This document shows, in pieces, positions 55,103 through 63,305 of a stretch of DNA of 64,000 nucleotides; the stretch's first letter is position 1; each line of letters starts with the position of its first letter. The DNA is taken from the NCBI RefSeq assembly GCF_001546855.1, contig NZ_KQ958151.1:1-64000 (forward strand), written 5' to 3'. The notes beneath the pieces are model-generated. The model worked only from the letters and a program-made list of their open reading frames with translations. It ran no database searches and was not told where the DNA came from. Both the position numbers and the translations under genes were made by a program. The DNA is from Megasphaera sp. MJR8396C (GTDB lineage Bacteria > Bacillota > Negativicutes > Veillonellales > Megasphaeraceae).

Positions 55103-55570
55103 ATGGTTACAGATGCAGATGTTTTAAAACGATGGAAGTACATTGCCCAGGACGATGAAAAACTGTTGATTATCATTGGCAGTCCCGGTTCGGGTAAGAG
55201 CCAGCTCATCCGTGAACTGACGTATCAAGACGGTTGGAAGATTTGTGAAGCCCGTGAACTCTTTGATGACGAATTTTTGGAAATACCTCGTGCCGACCGT
55301 CCGGATAAAGCCATTACCCTTGTCTCCGCAGCGATTCATCGTCTCAATGCCCGTGTTGTTATGATTGATAACGTTGAATTTATGTTTGCGCCTATTTTGA
55401 ATCTCGATCCTGTGGCAATGCTGAAGAAACTGAGCCGCGAATGCCCGATTATCGTCAGCTGGCGCGGTAGCTTGGAAGGCAATACCTTGTATTTTGAACA
55501 CAATGGGGATCCTAAGTATGCCAAGTTTGTCATCGACAACCCCAATCATGTCATTTCTCTCGACGACTGA
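55103..55570 (+). CDS. BrxF-like P-loop protein (stand-alone)
   Basis: 155 residues: Walker A GSPGSGKS at 26-33; FLEIPRADRP near 58-67; Walker B-like VVMIDNVEFMF at 85-95; then NLDPVAMLKKLSRECPIIVSWRG (about 100-122) and a C-terminal GDPKYAKFVI stretch. These elements and the length match BrxF, the small P-loop protein of BREX type 3 phage-defence systems (its LPRKQRP, LLDNIE, LFDP and LSRNR-type blocks). No brxHII, pglZ, brxC or methylase gene is nearby; the neighbours are housekeeping. The GTG nine bases upstream overlaps the AAGGTGA site, so the ATG is chosen. Confidence 0.7.
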   Translation: MVTDADVLKRWKYIAQDDEKLLIIIGSPGSGKSQLIRELTYQDGWKICEARELFDDEFLEIPRADRPDKAITLVSAAIHRLNARVVMIDNVEFMFAPILNLDPVAMLKKLSRECPIIVSWRGSLEGNTLYFEHNGDPKYAKFVIDNPNHVISLDD

Positions 55571-55637
55571 GAGAGTCCTGTAATTTAAAAAATAGTTACC
55601 TTTTCGCAATCGTTTTTTCATAAATACCCTTTAGAAT

Positions 55638-55685
55638 AAAGGCTGTCCAAAAGGCTCGTTGCCTTCGCGGACAGCCTTTTTTTTT
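55638..55685 (+). terminator. Terminator after the BrxF-like gene
   Basis: AAAGGCTGTCC (55638-55648) pairs with GGACAGCCTTT (55669-55679), with an inner AGGC/GCCT hairpin, then nine T. Confidence 0.9.
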
Positions 55686-55761
55686 ATCAGCCAGTGTGGT
55701 ATACTCTTTTAGTATTGTAAGGTTTTTGGTAGGACGATCAAAGCGAAAAGGAGATAAAACA

Positions 55762-56592
55762 ATGAGTGATTCTATTATTGCCATTATCTTGGGGATTGTC
55801 GAAGGCTTCACCGAGTATCTGCCGGTATCTTCGACGGGACATATGATCCTTGTCGGGGATATGTTGGGATTTACCGGTCCCCGGGCCAGCGTATTTGAGA
55901 TTTTCATCCAGTTAGGTGCCATTCTGTCGGTGGTCATCATTTACAAAGAAAAATTTAACCGCATGCTCCATCAGTACCGCTGCTGGGACCTCCTGCAGCC
56001 GAAGAACTGGTTTCGCAACGATACGGGCCTGACCCTGGCTCATATCGCCGCCGGCATCGTCCCGGTCATGGGCATCGGCTATTTAGCGCATCATGCCATT
56101 AAGACCTATCTCTTCTCGGCCGGAACGGTCATCATCGGCCTCATCATCGGCGGTCTGTTCATGCTGCTGGCTGAAAAGCACGGTACGAAAACGGTCTGTG
56201 ACGACGTCGAAAAAATGACCATTGCCCAGGCCTTTTTAACGGGGATCTTTCAGATCTTGGCCTTATGGCCCGGCTTCTCCCGGTCCGGATCGACCATCGC
56301 CGGCGGCCTGTTCTTAGGCCTTAGCCGAAAGGCGGCAGCAGACTTTTCCTTCATCATTGCCGTACCGGTCATGATCGTAGCCTGCTTCTACGACCTCTTG
56401 AAGAGCCTGAGCGACCTTAGCAGCAACGATTTGATCATGATCGTCATCGGTTTTATTACGGCTTTTATTGTCGCCTACGTCTCGGTCTTGTGGTTCCTTA
56501 AATTCATGAACAAGTCGACACTGGCCTCTTTTGCCTACTATCGATTCGTCGTGGCTGTCATTTCCTTCGTTTATTTCTTTATTCTTTCTTAA
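55762..56592 (+). CDS. uppP: Undecaprenyl-diphosphatase
   Basis: 276-residue membrane enzyme with about eight segments. Both catalytic motifs are present: GIVEGFTEYLPVSSTGHMIL and WPGFSRSGSTIAGG. It dephosphorylates undecaprenyl pyrophosphate to recycle the lipid carrier for peptidoglycan, and gives bacitracin tolerance. AAAAGGAGATAAAACA precedes the ATG at 55762, and an extended -10 (TGG TATACT, near 55694-55702) lies upstream. Confidence 0.96.
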   Translation: MSDSIIAIILGIVEGFTEYLPVSSTGHMILVGDMLGFTGPRASVFEIFIQLGAILSVVIIYKEKFNRMLHQYRCWDLLQPKNWFRNDTGLTLAHIAAGIVPVMGIGYLAHHAIKTYLFSAGTVIIGLIIGGLFMLLAEKHGTKTVCDDVEKMTIAQAFLTGIFQILALWPGFSRSGSTIAGGLFLGLSRKAAADFSFIIAVPVMIVACFYDLLKSLSDLSSNDLIMIVIGFITAFIVAYVSVLWFLKFMNKSTLASFAYYRFVVAVISFVYFFILS

Positions 56593-56598
56593 TCGAAA

Positions 56599-56660
56599 AA
56601 AATACTGCCGCCTGGCGGTCTTATCTTGGATGATAAGCCGGCAGGGGCAGTATTTTTTTT
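56599..56660. terminator. Bidirectional terminator
   Basis: AATACTGCC pairs with GGCAGTATT across a large structured loop with a CGGTCTTATC/GATAAGCCG inner stem; T runs occur on both strands. It separates convergent genes. Confidence 0.85.
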
Positions 56661-56675
56661 ACTTCTTTATAACGT

Positions 56676-57137
56676 TTAGGAGCCGCTGCTCGATAATTGT
56701 TCGAACTCGGCGATCAATTGGTTTAAGACGGGGACGATATTGTCGTCATCGATGTCGGCACGAAAGGCTTCCATCATATTAGGGAAGAAAATATAGAGTC
56801 CCTGCATGTAGATATAGTAATAATACTGCAGGTCGTCGTGACTCATGATGGTCGAGGATAAGGCGTCATTGACGGCAAAGTTCAGGTCATAAAAATCAAG
56901 AATTTCATTTTTGAAGCGGTCTACATCGAGTTCGCCTCGGGCGTAATCATCCATGAGGTGGCCGCCCATCTCGCTGAGGGCGTCGGCGACATCAGAAAGA
57001 TTGTCCGGGACGGTAAGTCCTTCGTCTTCCATGATGTGCGTCAAGGTGTGAAGCGATGTAATCAGGGATTCGCAGAAAAAATTGAAGGTCAGGGCTCCTT
57101 CTGAGCCCTTCAGATTCGTAAAGACAGTAGATTCCAT
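56676..57137 (-). CDS. Helical acidic protein of unknown function
   Basis: 153 residues, almost entirely helix-forming and acidic, with aromatic-rich DLQYYYYIYMQGLYIFF near residue 105 and a Ser-rich end. No Cys motif except one Cys (FFCESL), no signal peptide. AAGGAGG precedes the ATG, and a TATAAT with upstream TGG on the minus strand (57166-57171) gives it a promoter, so it looks genuine. Family not recognised. Confidence 0.7.
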   Translation of the reverse strand: MESTVFTNLKGSEGALTFNFFCESLITSLHTLTHIMEDEGLTVPDNLSDVADALSEMGGHLMDDYARGELDVDRFKNEILDFYDLNFAVNDALSSTIMSHDDLQYYYYIYMQGLYIFFPNMMEAFRADIDDDNIVPVLNQLIAEFEQLSSSGS

Positions 57138-57248
57138 GAAAGCCTCCTTGAGGGTAATTTTTCTTATTATACCATATTTTAAGCGAAATGAATTGAATCA
57201 TGCCCTTTAATATAGTACGATAGTAGGGAGAATCTCATGTAGGAGGTA

Positions 57249-57812
57249 GTGTTGGTGGCTCAAAAAAATAAAAAGATTCAACTAAAGAAACGTTCCCGCC
57301 AGTCGGCTCGGATCCACCGCGGCCTGGCCATGCCTGTCGGTCCCGGCAGTGAAAACAGTTTAGTCAGCTTTCGCGATTTTGCCGATCTGAAGGCTAAATA
57401 TTTTCGCTTTACCGGCCGTATTCAGCGCCGTCCCTTTTTGGCACGGACGTTGATTTTGATGGTGGCCCAATTTATGTTTTCTCTGATCCTTTACAGCAAA
57501 ATCATCGAGTCCATTTTGATTGGTCACGAAGATTATGCCATTATTTTCGGACTCATCTTTTTGGTATTGACGGTTCCTACGGTGTGGGCTCATCTATCCC
57601 TCGGTACCCGGCGTTTTCATGACCTCAATAAACCGGGTGCCTTGTTTGCCATTCCGTATATCGCCTATCTGGCAAGTTATATCCTGCCGGTCCTCGCCTT
57701 TGATACGGCAGCCTTGGCCGCCCAGTCGATCATGGCTGTGTGCTACCTGGGCCTGGCGACGGTAAAGGGGACCGATGGCGACAATGCCTATGGTCCGGAA
57801 CGGGCGCGGTAG
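57249..57812 (+). CDS. DUF805 membrane protein without zinc ribbon
   Basis: 187 residues. A basic N-terminus (KKIQLKKRSRQSARIHRG) replaces the zinc ribbon found in the DUF805 proteins at 398-1504. The DUF805 part has KYFRFTGRIQRRPFLART, RRFHDLNKPGALF and the end GTDGDNAYGPERAR. About four membrane segments. Possible starts are GTG 57249, TTG 57252 and GTG 57255; AGGAGG at 57241-57246 best suits 57252 or 57255. Function unknown. Confidence 0.85.
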   Translation: MLVAQKNKKIQLKKRSRQSARIHRGLAMPVGPGSENSLVSFRDFADLKAKYFRFTGRIQRRPFLARTLILMVAQFMFSLILYSKIIESILIGHEDYAIIFGLIFLVLTVPTVWAHLSLGTRRFHDLNKPGALFAIPYIAYLASYILPVLAFDTAALAAQSIMAVCYLGLATVKGTDGDNAYGPERAR

Positions 57813-57863
57813 AATGGCTTCTTGTCGGACCCGTTGAAACAGCGAGGGGAAACGCCCTATCAT

Positions 57864-57908
57864 AAAGGCCGTGCATGGTTGACACCGTCAGGATGCAGCG
57901 GCCTTTTT
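57864..57908 (+). terminator. Terminator after the DUF805 gene
   Basis: AAAGGCCG (57864-57871) pairs with CGGCCTTT (57899-57906) with an inner GCAT/ATGC, followed by T. Confidence 0.75.
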
Positions 57909-57990
57909 AGGTGCATCTATGGACAGGGGACGTTATTGCCTGTATAATATTCAAGAATATAGCCTTTTTTCTTACGTGAGGAGACTTAGT

Positions 57991-58830
57991 ATGACAATAC
58001 CTATGATAAAGACGGACCACCTGTGCCATACCTATGAAGATGAAGATGGCAAGGTTGTCTATGCCTTAAAGGACATTTCGCTGACCGTCGAAAAGGGCGA
58101 ATTCGTAGCCATTATCGGTACCAACGGTTCTGGGAAGTCGACCCTTGCCAAGCACTTTAACGTCCTGCTTACGCCGACGTCAGGCACGTGTGAAGTCTGT
58201 GGGATGCGGACCGATGAGGCTGAGAATATATGGAAGATACGCCAGCACGTCGGCATGGTTTTCCAAAACCCGGACAATCAAATTGTCGCCGCTGTCGTTG
58301 AAGAAGACGTCGCCTTCGGACCGGAAAACCTCGGCATTCCGTCCGATGAAATCAAGTCCCGGGTCAGCGATGCCTTAAAACGGGTCAATATGACGATTTA
58401 TGCTAAACACGGGCCGCACCTCTTGAGCGGCGGTCAAAAACAGCGCATTGCCATTGCCGGAATCCTGGCCATGCAGTGTGACTGCATCGTCCTTGATGAA
58501 CCGACGGCTATGCTCGACCCCGTGGGTCGTAAAGAAGTCATGGATACCCTCCATCAACTGAACCGGGAAGGCATTACGGTCATCATCATTACGCACTTCA
58601 TGGAAGAAGCGGTCCAGGCGGAACGGGTCGTCGTCATCGATAAGGCGGAAGTCAAGATGGACGGTGAGCCGCGGGACGTCTTTTCAAAGGTCAAAGAACT
58701 GAAGGACATGGGCCTTGATGTGCCCGTCGCCGCAGAATTGGCGGACCGGCTGCGCCAAAAGGGCCTGACCCTTCCGGCATCGATTATCACGGAAAAGGAA
58801 TTGGGAGACGCATTATGTCAATTAAGTTAA
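57991..58830 (+). CDS. ecfA1: ECF transporter ATPase EcfA1
   Basis: 279 residues: Walker A (GTNGSGKST), Q-loop (FQNPDNQIVAAVVEEDVAFGPENLG), signature LLSGGQKQR, Walker B (CIVLDEPTAMLDP) and the switch His (ITHFME). It powers energy-coupling-factor vitamin uptake together with EcfA2 and EcfT. GAGGAG fits the ATG at 57991. It overlaps ecfA2 by 16 bases. Confidence 0.94.
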   Translation: MTIPMIKTDHLCHTYEDEDGKVVYALKDISLTVEKGEFVAIIGTNGSGKSTLAKHFNVLLTPTSGTCEVCGMRTDEAENIWKIRQHVGMVFQNPDNQIVAAVVEEDVAFGPENLGIPSDEIKSRVSDALKRVNMTIYAKHGPHLLSGGQKQRIAIAGILAMQCDCIVLDEPTAMLDPVGRKEVMDTLHQLNREGITVIIITHFMEEAVQAERVVVIDKAEVKMDGEPRDVFSKVKELKDMGLDVPVAAELADRLRQKGLTLPASIITEKELGDALCQLS

Positions 58831-59687
58831 CGAATGTGAGCCATACGTATGGTGTCGGGACGCCCTTTGAAAAAACGGCCCTCCACGATACGAATGTGGA
58901 GATTCATGAGGGAGAATTCATCGGGATCATCGGTCACACCGGCTCGGGAAAGTCGACGCTGGTCCAGATTTTAAACGGACTCATAAAGCCTACGAACGGC
59001 TCGGTTACCGTCGACGGTACGGATATCGGGAAGAATACGAAAGAAGCCTTGGCAGTGCGCCATAAGGTGGGCATGGTCTTTCAGTACCCCGAATATCAGC
59101 TCTTTGAAGAAACGATTGCCCGCGACATTGCCTTCGGTCCTCGGAATTTCGGCCTCAGTGAGACCGAAGTCGAGGATCGGGTCAAGGAAGCCATGGATTT
59201 TGTCGGCCTTGACTATGATACCTATGCCAACCGCTCGCCCTTTCGGTTGAGTGGCGGTCAGATGCGGCGCGTGGCCATTGCCGGCGTCATTGCCATTCAT
59301 CCGGCCTACCTCATCCTCGACGAACCGTCAGCCGGCCTCGATCCCGTCGGACGGCGGGAAATTTTTTCCGAGATCCAGCGCTGGCATAAGGAAAAAGGCG
59401 TTACGGTCATCCTGGTTTCCCATAATATGGAAGATATATCGCAGATGGCCAGCCGACTCCTGGTCCTTTCTCAGGGCCATATCGTCCTCGACGGCGAACC
59501 CCTGTCGATTTTTGCGCAGCACGGGGACGAGCTGCAACAAGCCGGCGTCGCCGTTCCGCCGGTAAACGGCGTCCTTCAATATCTGAAGGGACGGGGCCTT
59601 GCCGTCGACGACCGGGTACGGACGGTAGAACAAGGCGCCGAGGCTATTTACGACTGCTTGAAAGGAGGGACGGGCCATGCTCACTGA
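58815..59687 (+). CDS. ecfA2: ECF transporter ATPase EcfA2
   Basis: 290 residues: Walker A (GHTGSGKST), Q-loop FQYPEYQLFEETIARDIAFGP, signature RLSGGQMRR, Walker B (LILDEPSAGLDP) and the switch His (VSHNME). It pairs with EcfA1 as a heterodimer. Overlaps both neighbours (16 bases with ecfA1, 11 with ecfT), so the set is one translational unit. Confidence 0.94.
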   Translation: MSIKLTNVSHTYGVGTPFEKTALHDTNVEIHEGEFIGIIGHTGSGKSTLVQILNGLIKPTNGSVTVDGTDIGKNTKEALAVRHKVGMVFQYPEYQLFEETIARDIAFGPRNFGLSETEVEDRVKEAMDFVGLDYDTYANRSPFRLSGGQMRRVAIAGVIAIHPAYLILDEPSAGLDPVGRREIFSEIQRWHKEKGVTVILVSHNMEDISQMASRLLVLSQGHIVLDGEPLSIFAQHGDELQQAGVAVPPVNGVLQYLKGRGLAVDDRVRTVEQGAEAIYDCLKGGTGHAH

Positions 59688-60474
59688 TATCACACTGGGG
59701 CAGTATTTTCCGGGGACGTCTTTCCTGCACCGCCTCGATCCGCGGGTAAAAATCATCGCCGTAATGATTTTCATCGTCGCCATCTTTTTGGCAAATTCCC
59801 TGGAGTCCTACGGTATCGTCACGGCTTTTGTGGCCTTGAATTTTGCCATTTCCCGGCTGCCGGTGCGGTTCATTTTTAAATCGTTGAAACCCTTGTGGGT
59901 CATCATTATCTTTACCATGGCCGTCCACGTCTTTGCGACGCCCGGTGACGTCCTTTGGCAGTACGGCGTGCTGCACATTACCAAAGAAGGGCTGTACCAA
60001 GGGGCTTTGATGACGGCCCGCCTGGTATTCCTCATCGTTTTTTCGTCCCTGTTGACGTATACGACGTCGCCCATCGTCTTGACCGACGGCATCGAACACC
60101 TCTTGAATCCCTTTAAGCGGATCGGCGTGCCGGCTCATGAACTGGCCATGATGATGACCATTGCACTGCGCTTTATTCCGACGCTCTTGGAAGAAACGGA
60201 CCGCATCATGAAGGCCCAGACGGCAAGAGGGGCCAACTTTACCAGCGGTAGCCTCATCCAGCGCGGCAAGAGCATGATCCCTCTCTTGGTGCCGCTTTTT
60301 GTCAGTGCTTTTCGCCGGGCCGACGATCTGGCGACGGCCATGGAAGCCCGCTGTTATCGCGGCGGCGAAGGGCGGACGCGGATGAATGAATTGTCCTGCA
60401 CCTATCGTGATGCCATTGCTATGGCGGCCGTCCTCATCGTGACGGCCATCCTGGCGGCTATGCGGTGGTTGTAA
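59677..60474 (+). CDS. ecfT: ECF transporter transmembrane component EcfT
   Basis: 265 residues with five to six membrane segments. The two coupling Ala-Arg-Gly-type motifs are visible: QTARGANF and MEARCYRGG. It joins the ATPase pair to substrate-binding S components, which in group II ECF systems are encoded elsewhere; none is in the window. It starts inside ecfA2 and its TAA overlaps the truA ATG by one base. Confidence 0.94.
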   Translation: MLTDITLGQYFPGTSFLHRLDPRVKIIAVMIFIVAIFLANSLESYGIVTAFVALNFAISRLPVRFIFKSLKPLWVIIIFTMAVHVFATPGDVLWQYGVLHITKEGLYQGALMTARLVFLIVFSSLLTYTTSPIVLTDGIEHLLNPFKRIGVPAHELAMMMTIALRFIPTLLEETDRIMKAQTARGANFTSGSLIQRGKSMIPLLVPLFVSAFRRADDLATAMEARCYRGGEGRTRMNELSCTYRDAIAMAAVLIVTAILAAMRWL

Positions 60475-61256
60475 TGGCCAAGAAAAATATTTGCCTCGTC
60501 GTGGCCTACGACGGTACGGATTTTCACGGCTTTCAGCGCCAGACCAATGCCGCTTCGATCCAGGCCTGTATCGAACAAGGCTTGTCGGCCATCTTTCAGT
60601 CGCCAATTACGATTTACGGAGCGGCTCGGACCGATGCCGGCGTCCATGCCCGCGGTCAGGTCGTCAACTTCTATGGAGAAGGTTCGATTCCGACGGAAAA
60701 GATTCCCTATGCCATGAAAGGCTATTTGCCGACGGAAATTGCCGTTCTCTCAGCCCGTGAAATGCCGGAACACTTCAGCGTCCGTCATGACAACGTCGGC
60801 AAGCATTACCGCTATACCATCGACAACAATCGGATGCATGATCCCTTTGCCTTGCGATACGCCTGGTTCATCCGCAAGCCCCTCGACCGGGAGGCCATGA
60901 AGGAAGGGGCAGCCATCCTCTTGGGAACCCATGATTTTTCCGCTTTTGAAGGGCAGAATACGACGCCCATGAATCCTGTGAAGACGATGTATTCCATCAC
61001 CTTCCATGATCGGGGGCACCTTCTCGATATCGATGTCGTCGGCGACGGCTTTTTATATCACATGGTGCGCAATATTGCCGGCGGTCTCGTCGATATCGGA
61101 CTCCATCGCATCACGCCGGATCGTTTTCGGGATATCCTGGAAGGCGGCGACCGGACAAAGCTCGGTGCGACGGCGCCGGCTCAAGGGCTTTGCTTAGAAA
61201 CGGTCTTTTATGATGAAAAAGAACTGGAACTTCGTATCAAATCCCTGGAAAATTAA
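60474..61256 (+). CDS. truA: tRNA pseudouridine synthase A
   Basis: 260 residues. Family blocks: VAYDGTDFHGFQRQ, the catalytic Asp in ARTDAGVHARGQ, KHYRYTID, GTHDFSAFEG and FLYHMVRNIAGGLVDIG. It makes pseudouridine at positions 38-40 of tRNAs. It starts at the ATG overlapping the ecfT stop. The ecfA1-ecfA2-ecfT-truA order is the usual Firmicutes one, although the flanking ribosomal-protein genes are absent here. Confidence 0.96.
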   Translation: MAKKNICLVVAYDGTDFHGFQRQTNAASIQACIEQGLSAIFQSPITIYGAARTDAGVHARGQVVNFYGEGSIPTEKIPYAMKGYLPTEIAVLSAREMPEHFSVRHDNVGKHYRYTIDNNRMHDPFALRYAWFIRKPLDREAMKEGAAILLGTHDFSAFEGQNTTPMNPVKTMYSITFHDRGHLLDIDVVGDGFLYHMVRNIAGGLVDIGLHRITPDRFRDILEGGDRTKLGATAPAQGLCLETVFYDEKELELRIKSLEN

Positions 61257-61315
61257 TCATTTATGGCTGTTTTGCGGTATTTCTTGCCAATAAAAAACAA
61301 AAAAACAAAATAATA

Positions 61316-61324
61316 TGGTATAAT
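61316..61324 (+). promoter_or_regulatory. Extended -10 of the TrpD-like gene
   Basis: TGG directly before TATAAT (61319-61324), in an A-rich gap after truA; no good -35. Confidence 0.5.
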
Positions 61325-61370
61325 AAATGCGAATAGAACAATCCCGTTTTTTTTGCCGGAGGTGAGGCCC

Positions 61371-62435
61371 ATGCTGACGAGTTTATTAGCTGCTATCACT
61401 AAGGGACAGGATCTTAGCGATAGAGAAACTTCTTTTGTGATGGAACAAATCATGGAAGGCGCCATGTCTGATATTCAACTGGCGGCATTCCTGGCTGCCC
61501 TGACGACTAAGGGAGCCTCTCAGCGGGAAGTGATCGCCCTCGCCCGGACGATGCGGGAATACAGCATGAATGTACCTTGCAGCGATGATGTCTTTGACAT
61601 CGTCGGCACGGGCGGCGGCCGTATGAAGACCTTCAACATTTCAACGACGGCCGCTTTTGTCATCGCCGCCGGCGGGGTTCGCGTCGCCAAGCACGGCAAT
61701 CGGGCGAAGACGTCGCGCAGCGGGTCGGCCGATCTCCTGGAAGCCTTGGGGGCCAATATCTTTCTCAGTCCCGAAAGCTGCCTTATTATGTTGGAAGAGC
61801 TCGGTCTTTGCTACTTTTATACGCGTTACTATTACTATATGATGAAACGTATCGATGTCGTCCGCGAACAGATGGGGATCGGAACGGTCTTTGACGTCCT
61901 TCGGCCCTTGACCAATCCCGCTCATGCCGCTTATGAAATCCTCGGCGTCAGCGAAGCCCATTTAGTCGAACCCATGGCCCATGTCTTAGCCGCTCTCGGT
62001 GTCCGACACGGCATGGTCGTCTATGGCCGGGACGGCAGTGATGAGATCTCGGCGGCAGCGCCGACGACGATTTGTGAATTTACGCCGGGTTCTTTTGAGA
62101 CTTATGAAGTGCGGCCTGAAGACTTTACCCTGCCCGTAGCCGCGCGTCAGGAGTTGGAAGGCGGCGTTCCGAAAGACAATGCCCTCATCACGCGGCGCAT
62201 TTTTGATGGGGAAAAGAGCGGAGCCCGGACGGCCGTTCTACTCAATGCCGGTGCTGGCCTCTATATTGGCGGTCAGGCTCCTGATTTTGCCTCCGGTGTC
62301 CGCAAAGCGGCCCGAATCATCGACAGCGGCTCAGCCCGTCAGAAACTGGACGATTTCATCGTCATGAGCCACCGGTTGGGCGAAGCCGAAAAAATGGAAC
62401 TCATAGCAGACAGAGACCCTGAAGATGTGGTATAA
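61371..62435 (+). CDS. TrpD-like phosphoribosyltransferase with altered active site
   Basis: 354 residues with the fold of anthranilate phosphoribosyltransferase: helical N-terminus, FNISTTAAFVIAAGG, VAKHGNR, GSADLLEALG, the RPLTNPAHAAYEILGV region and the Mg-binding GSDEIS. Key differences: the PRPP motif GTGGD reads GTGGG (79-83); the anthranilate-binding FAPxxH region reads YTRYYYYMMK (about 150-159); and LGPL reads LRPL. No other trp gene is near. CGGAGGTGA fits the ATG at 61371. It may be a TrpD2-like or novel-substrate paralogue rather than a tryptophan enzyme. Confidence 0.8.
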   Translation: MLTSLLAAITKGQDLSDRETSFVMEQIMEGAMSDIQLAAFLAALTTKGASQREVIALARTMREYSMNVPCSDDVFDIVGTGGGRMKTFNISTTAAFVIAAGGVRVAKHGNRAKTSRSGSADLLEALGANIFLSPESCLIMLEELGLCYFYTRYYYYMMKRIDVVREQMGIGTVFDVLRPLTNPAHAAYEILGVSEAHLVEPMAHVLAALGVRHGMVVYGRDGSDEISAAAPTTICEFTPGSFETYEVRPEDFTLPVAARQELEGGVPKDNALITRRIFDGEKSGARTAVLLNAGAGLYIGGQAPDFASGVRKAARIIDSGSARQKLDDFIVMSHRLGEAEKMELIADRDPEDVV

Positions 62436-62436
62436 T
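62428..62436 (+). promoter_or_regulatory. Extended -10 of the VTT-domain gene
   Basis: TGG (62428-62430) directly before TATAAT (62431-62436), overlapping the stop codon of the upstream gene. Confidence 0.55.
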
Positions 62437-62480
62437 GAAGGGTAATGAAAATTTGATTATTACGTGAGGATCGCATTTCT

Positions 62481-63188
62481 ATGAATGATAAATATTTAGG
62501 CTGGCTCCTTCATATCGGTGGGGGCTTATTAGTCATTTTAATGTTGCTATCGATTCAACTCATGGCGCCTGATTTCTACTCGACGATGTACCGTTTGACG
62601 GCCAGTGGTGATTTGGATGGCTTGGCTGACTATATTGCTTCCTTCGGATTTTATGCCGTCGGGCTCAGTATCTTCCTGATCGCCTTCGTCAATGCCATCG
62701 GCCTGCCGTCGATTCCGTTCCTGACGGTAAACGGCATCATCTTCGGCCTAATTCCGGGGATCCTCATCTCCTGGGTCGGCGAAGTCATTGGGATTGAAAT
62801 CAGCTTCCGCCTGACGAGGACCTTGCTCCGCAAGCAGGCCCAGAAGGTTATTTCGCGGAGTAAGATGCTCGAGAAACTCGATTCGTACAGCTGTATCCGT
62901 ACGGTCATGATGGGGCGGGCCATTCCGTACGCACCGAATGTCGTCGTTACGGCTTTCAGCGCCCTCAGCCATATCTCTTATCGTGACCACTTCATCGCCA
63001 ACGTGCTGGGGAAGTTCCCTGCCGTCTTAGTCGAAGTCTGGCTCGGTCATGATTTGCTCCGCATTCAGGAACATTGGGGCCGCCTCATAGTCCTGGTTGC
63101 CATCGTCGCCTTTATTTACGTGATTATCTGGTGGCGAAAGCGCTATATCAAAAAAAAGCGACCGTACTGCAGTAAAGAAAGCTCTTAA
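62481..63188 (+). CDS. VTT-domain (DedA/TVP38-type) membrane protein
   Basis: 235 residues with about five membrane segments. SNARE-associated/VTT signature: IGLPSIPFLTVNGIIFGLIPG and the GEVIGIEISFRLTR stretch, then RAIPYAPNVVVTAFSALSHI. VTT proteins are scramblases or transporters of phospholipid or polyprenyl-phosphate carriers; the specific substrate here is unknown. The basic C-terminus (RKRYIKKKRP) should be cytoplasmic. Confidence 0.88.
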   Translation: MNDKYLGWLLHIGGGLLVILMLLSIQLMAPDFYSTMYRLTASGDLDGLADYIASFGFYAVGLSIFLIAFVNAIGLPSIPFLTVNGIIFGLIPGILISWVGEVIGIEISFRLTRTLLRKQAQKVISRSKMLEKLDSYSCIRTVMMGRAIPYAPNVVVTAFSALSHISYRDHFIANVLGKFPAVLVEVWLGHDLLRIQEHWGRLIVLVAIVAFIYVIIWWRKRYIKKKRPYCSKESS

Positions 63189-63220
63189 AAAGCGTTGTCT
63201 CTCAGAGGCAGCGCTTTTTT
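63187..63220 (+). terminator. Terminator after the VTT gene
   Basis: AAAAAGCG pairs with CGCTTTTT across a short imperfect inner stem, followed by T. Confidence 0.7.
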
Positions 63221-63253
63221 GATGGAAGCTGGTATTTATCCGCCGGAAGGCAT

Positions 63254-63287
63254 AAAAAAAGAACTGCCGCCAAGCGACAGTTCTTTA
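63254..63287 (-). terminator. Terminator after rubrerythrin
   Basis: On the minus strand AAAGAACTG pairs with CAGTTCTTT, then seven T (plus-strand A run 63254-63260). Confidence 0.8.
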
Positions 63288-63305
63288 ACATCCGGTTGAA
63301 GCGGA

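Noticed and set aside
61371-62435. Naming the gene trpD as a tryptophan-synthesis enzyme
   Set aside because: Key PRPP- and anthranilate-binding motifs are altered and no other trp genes are present.
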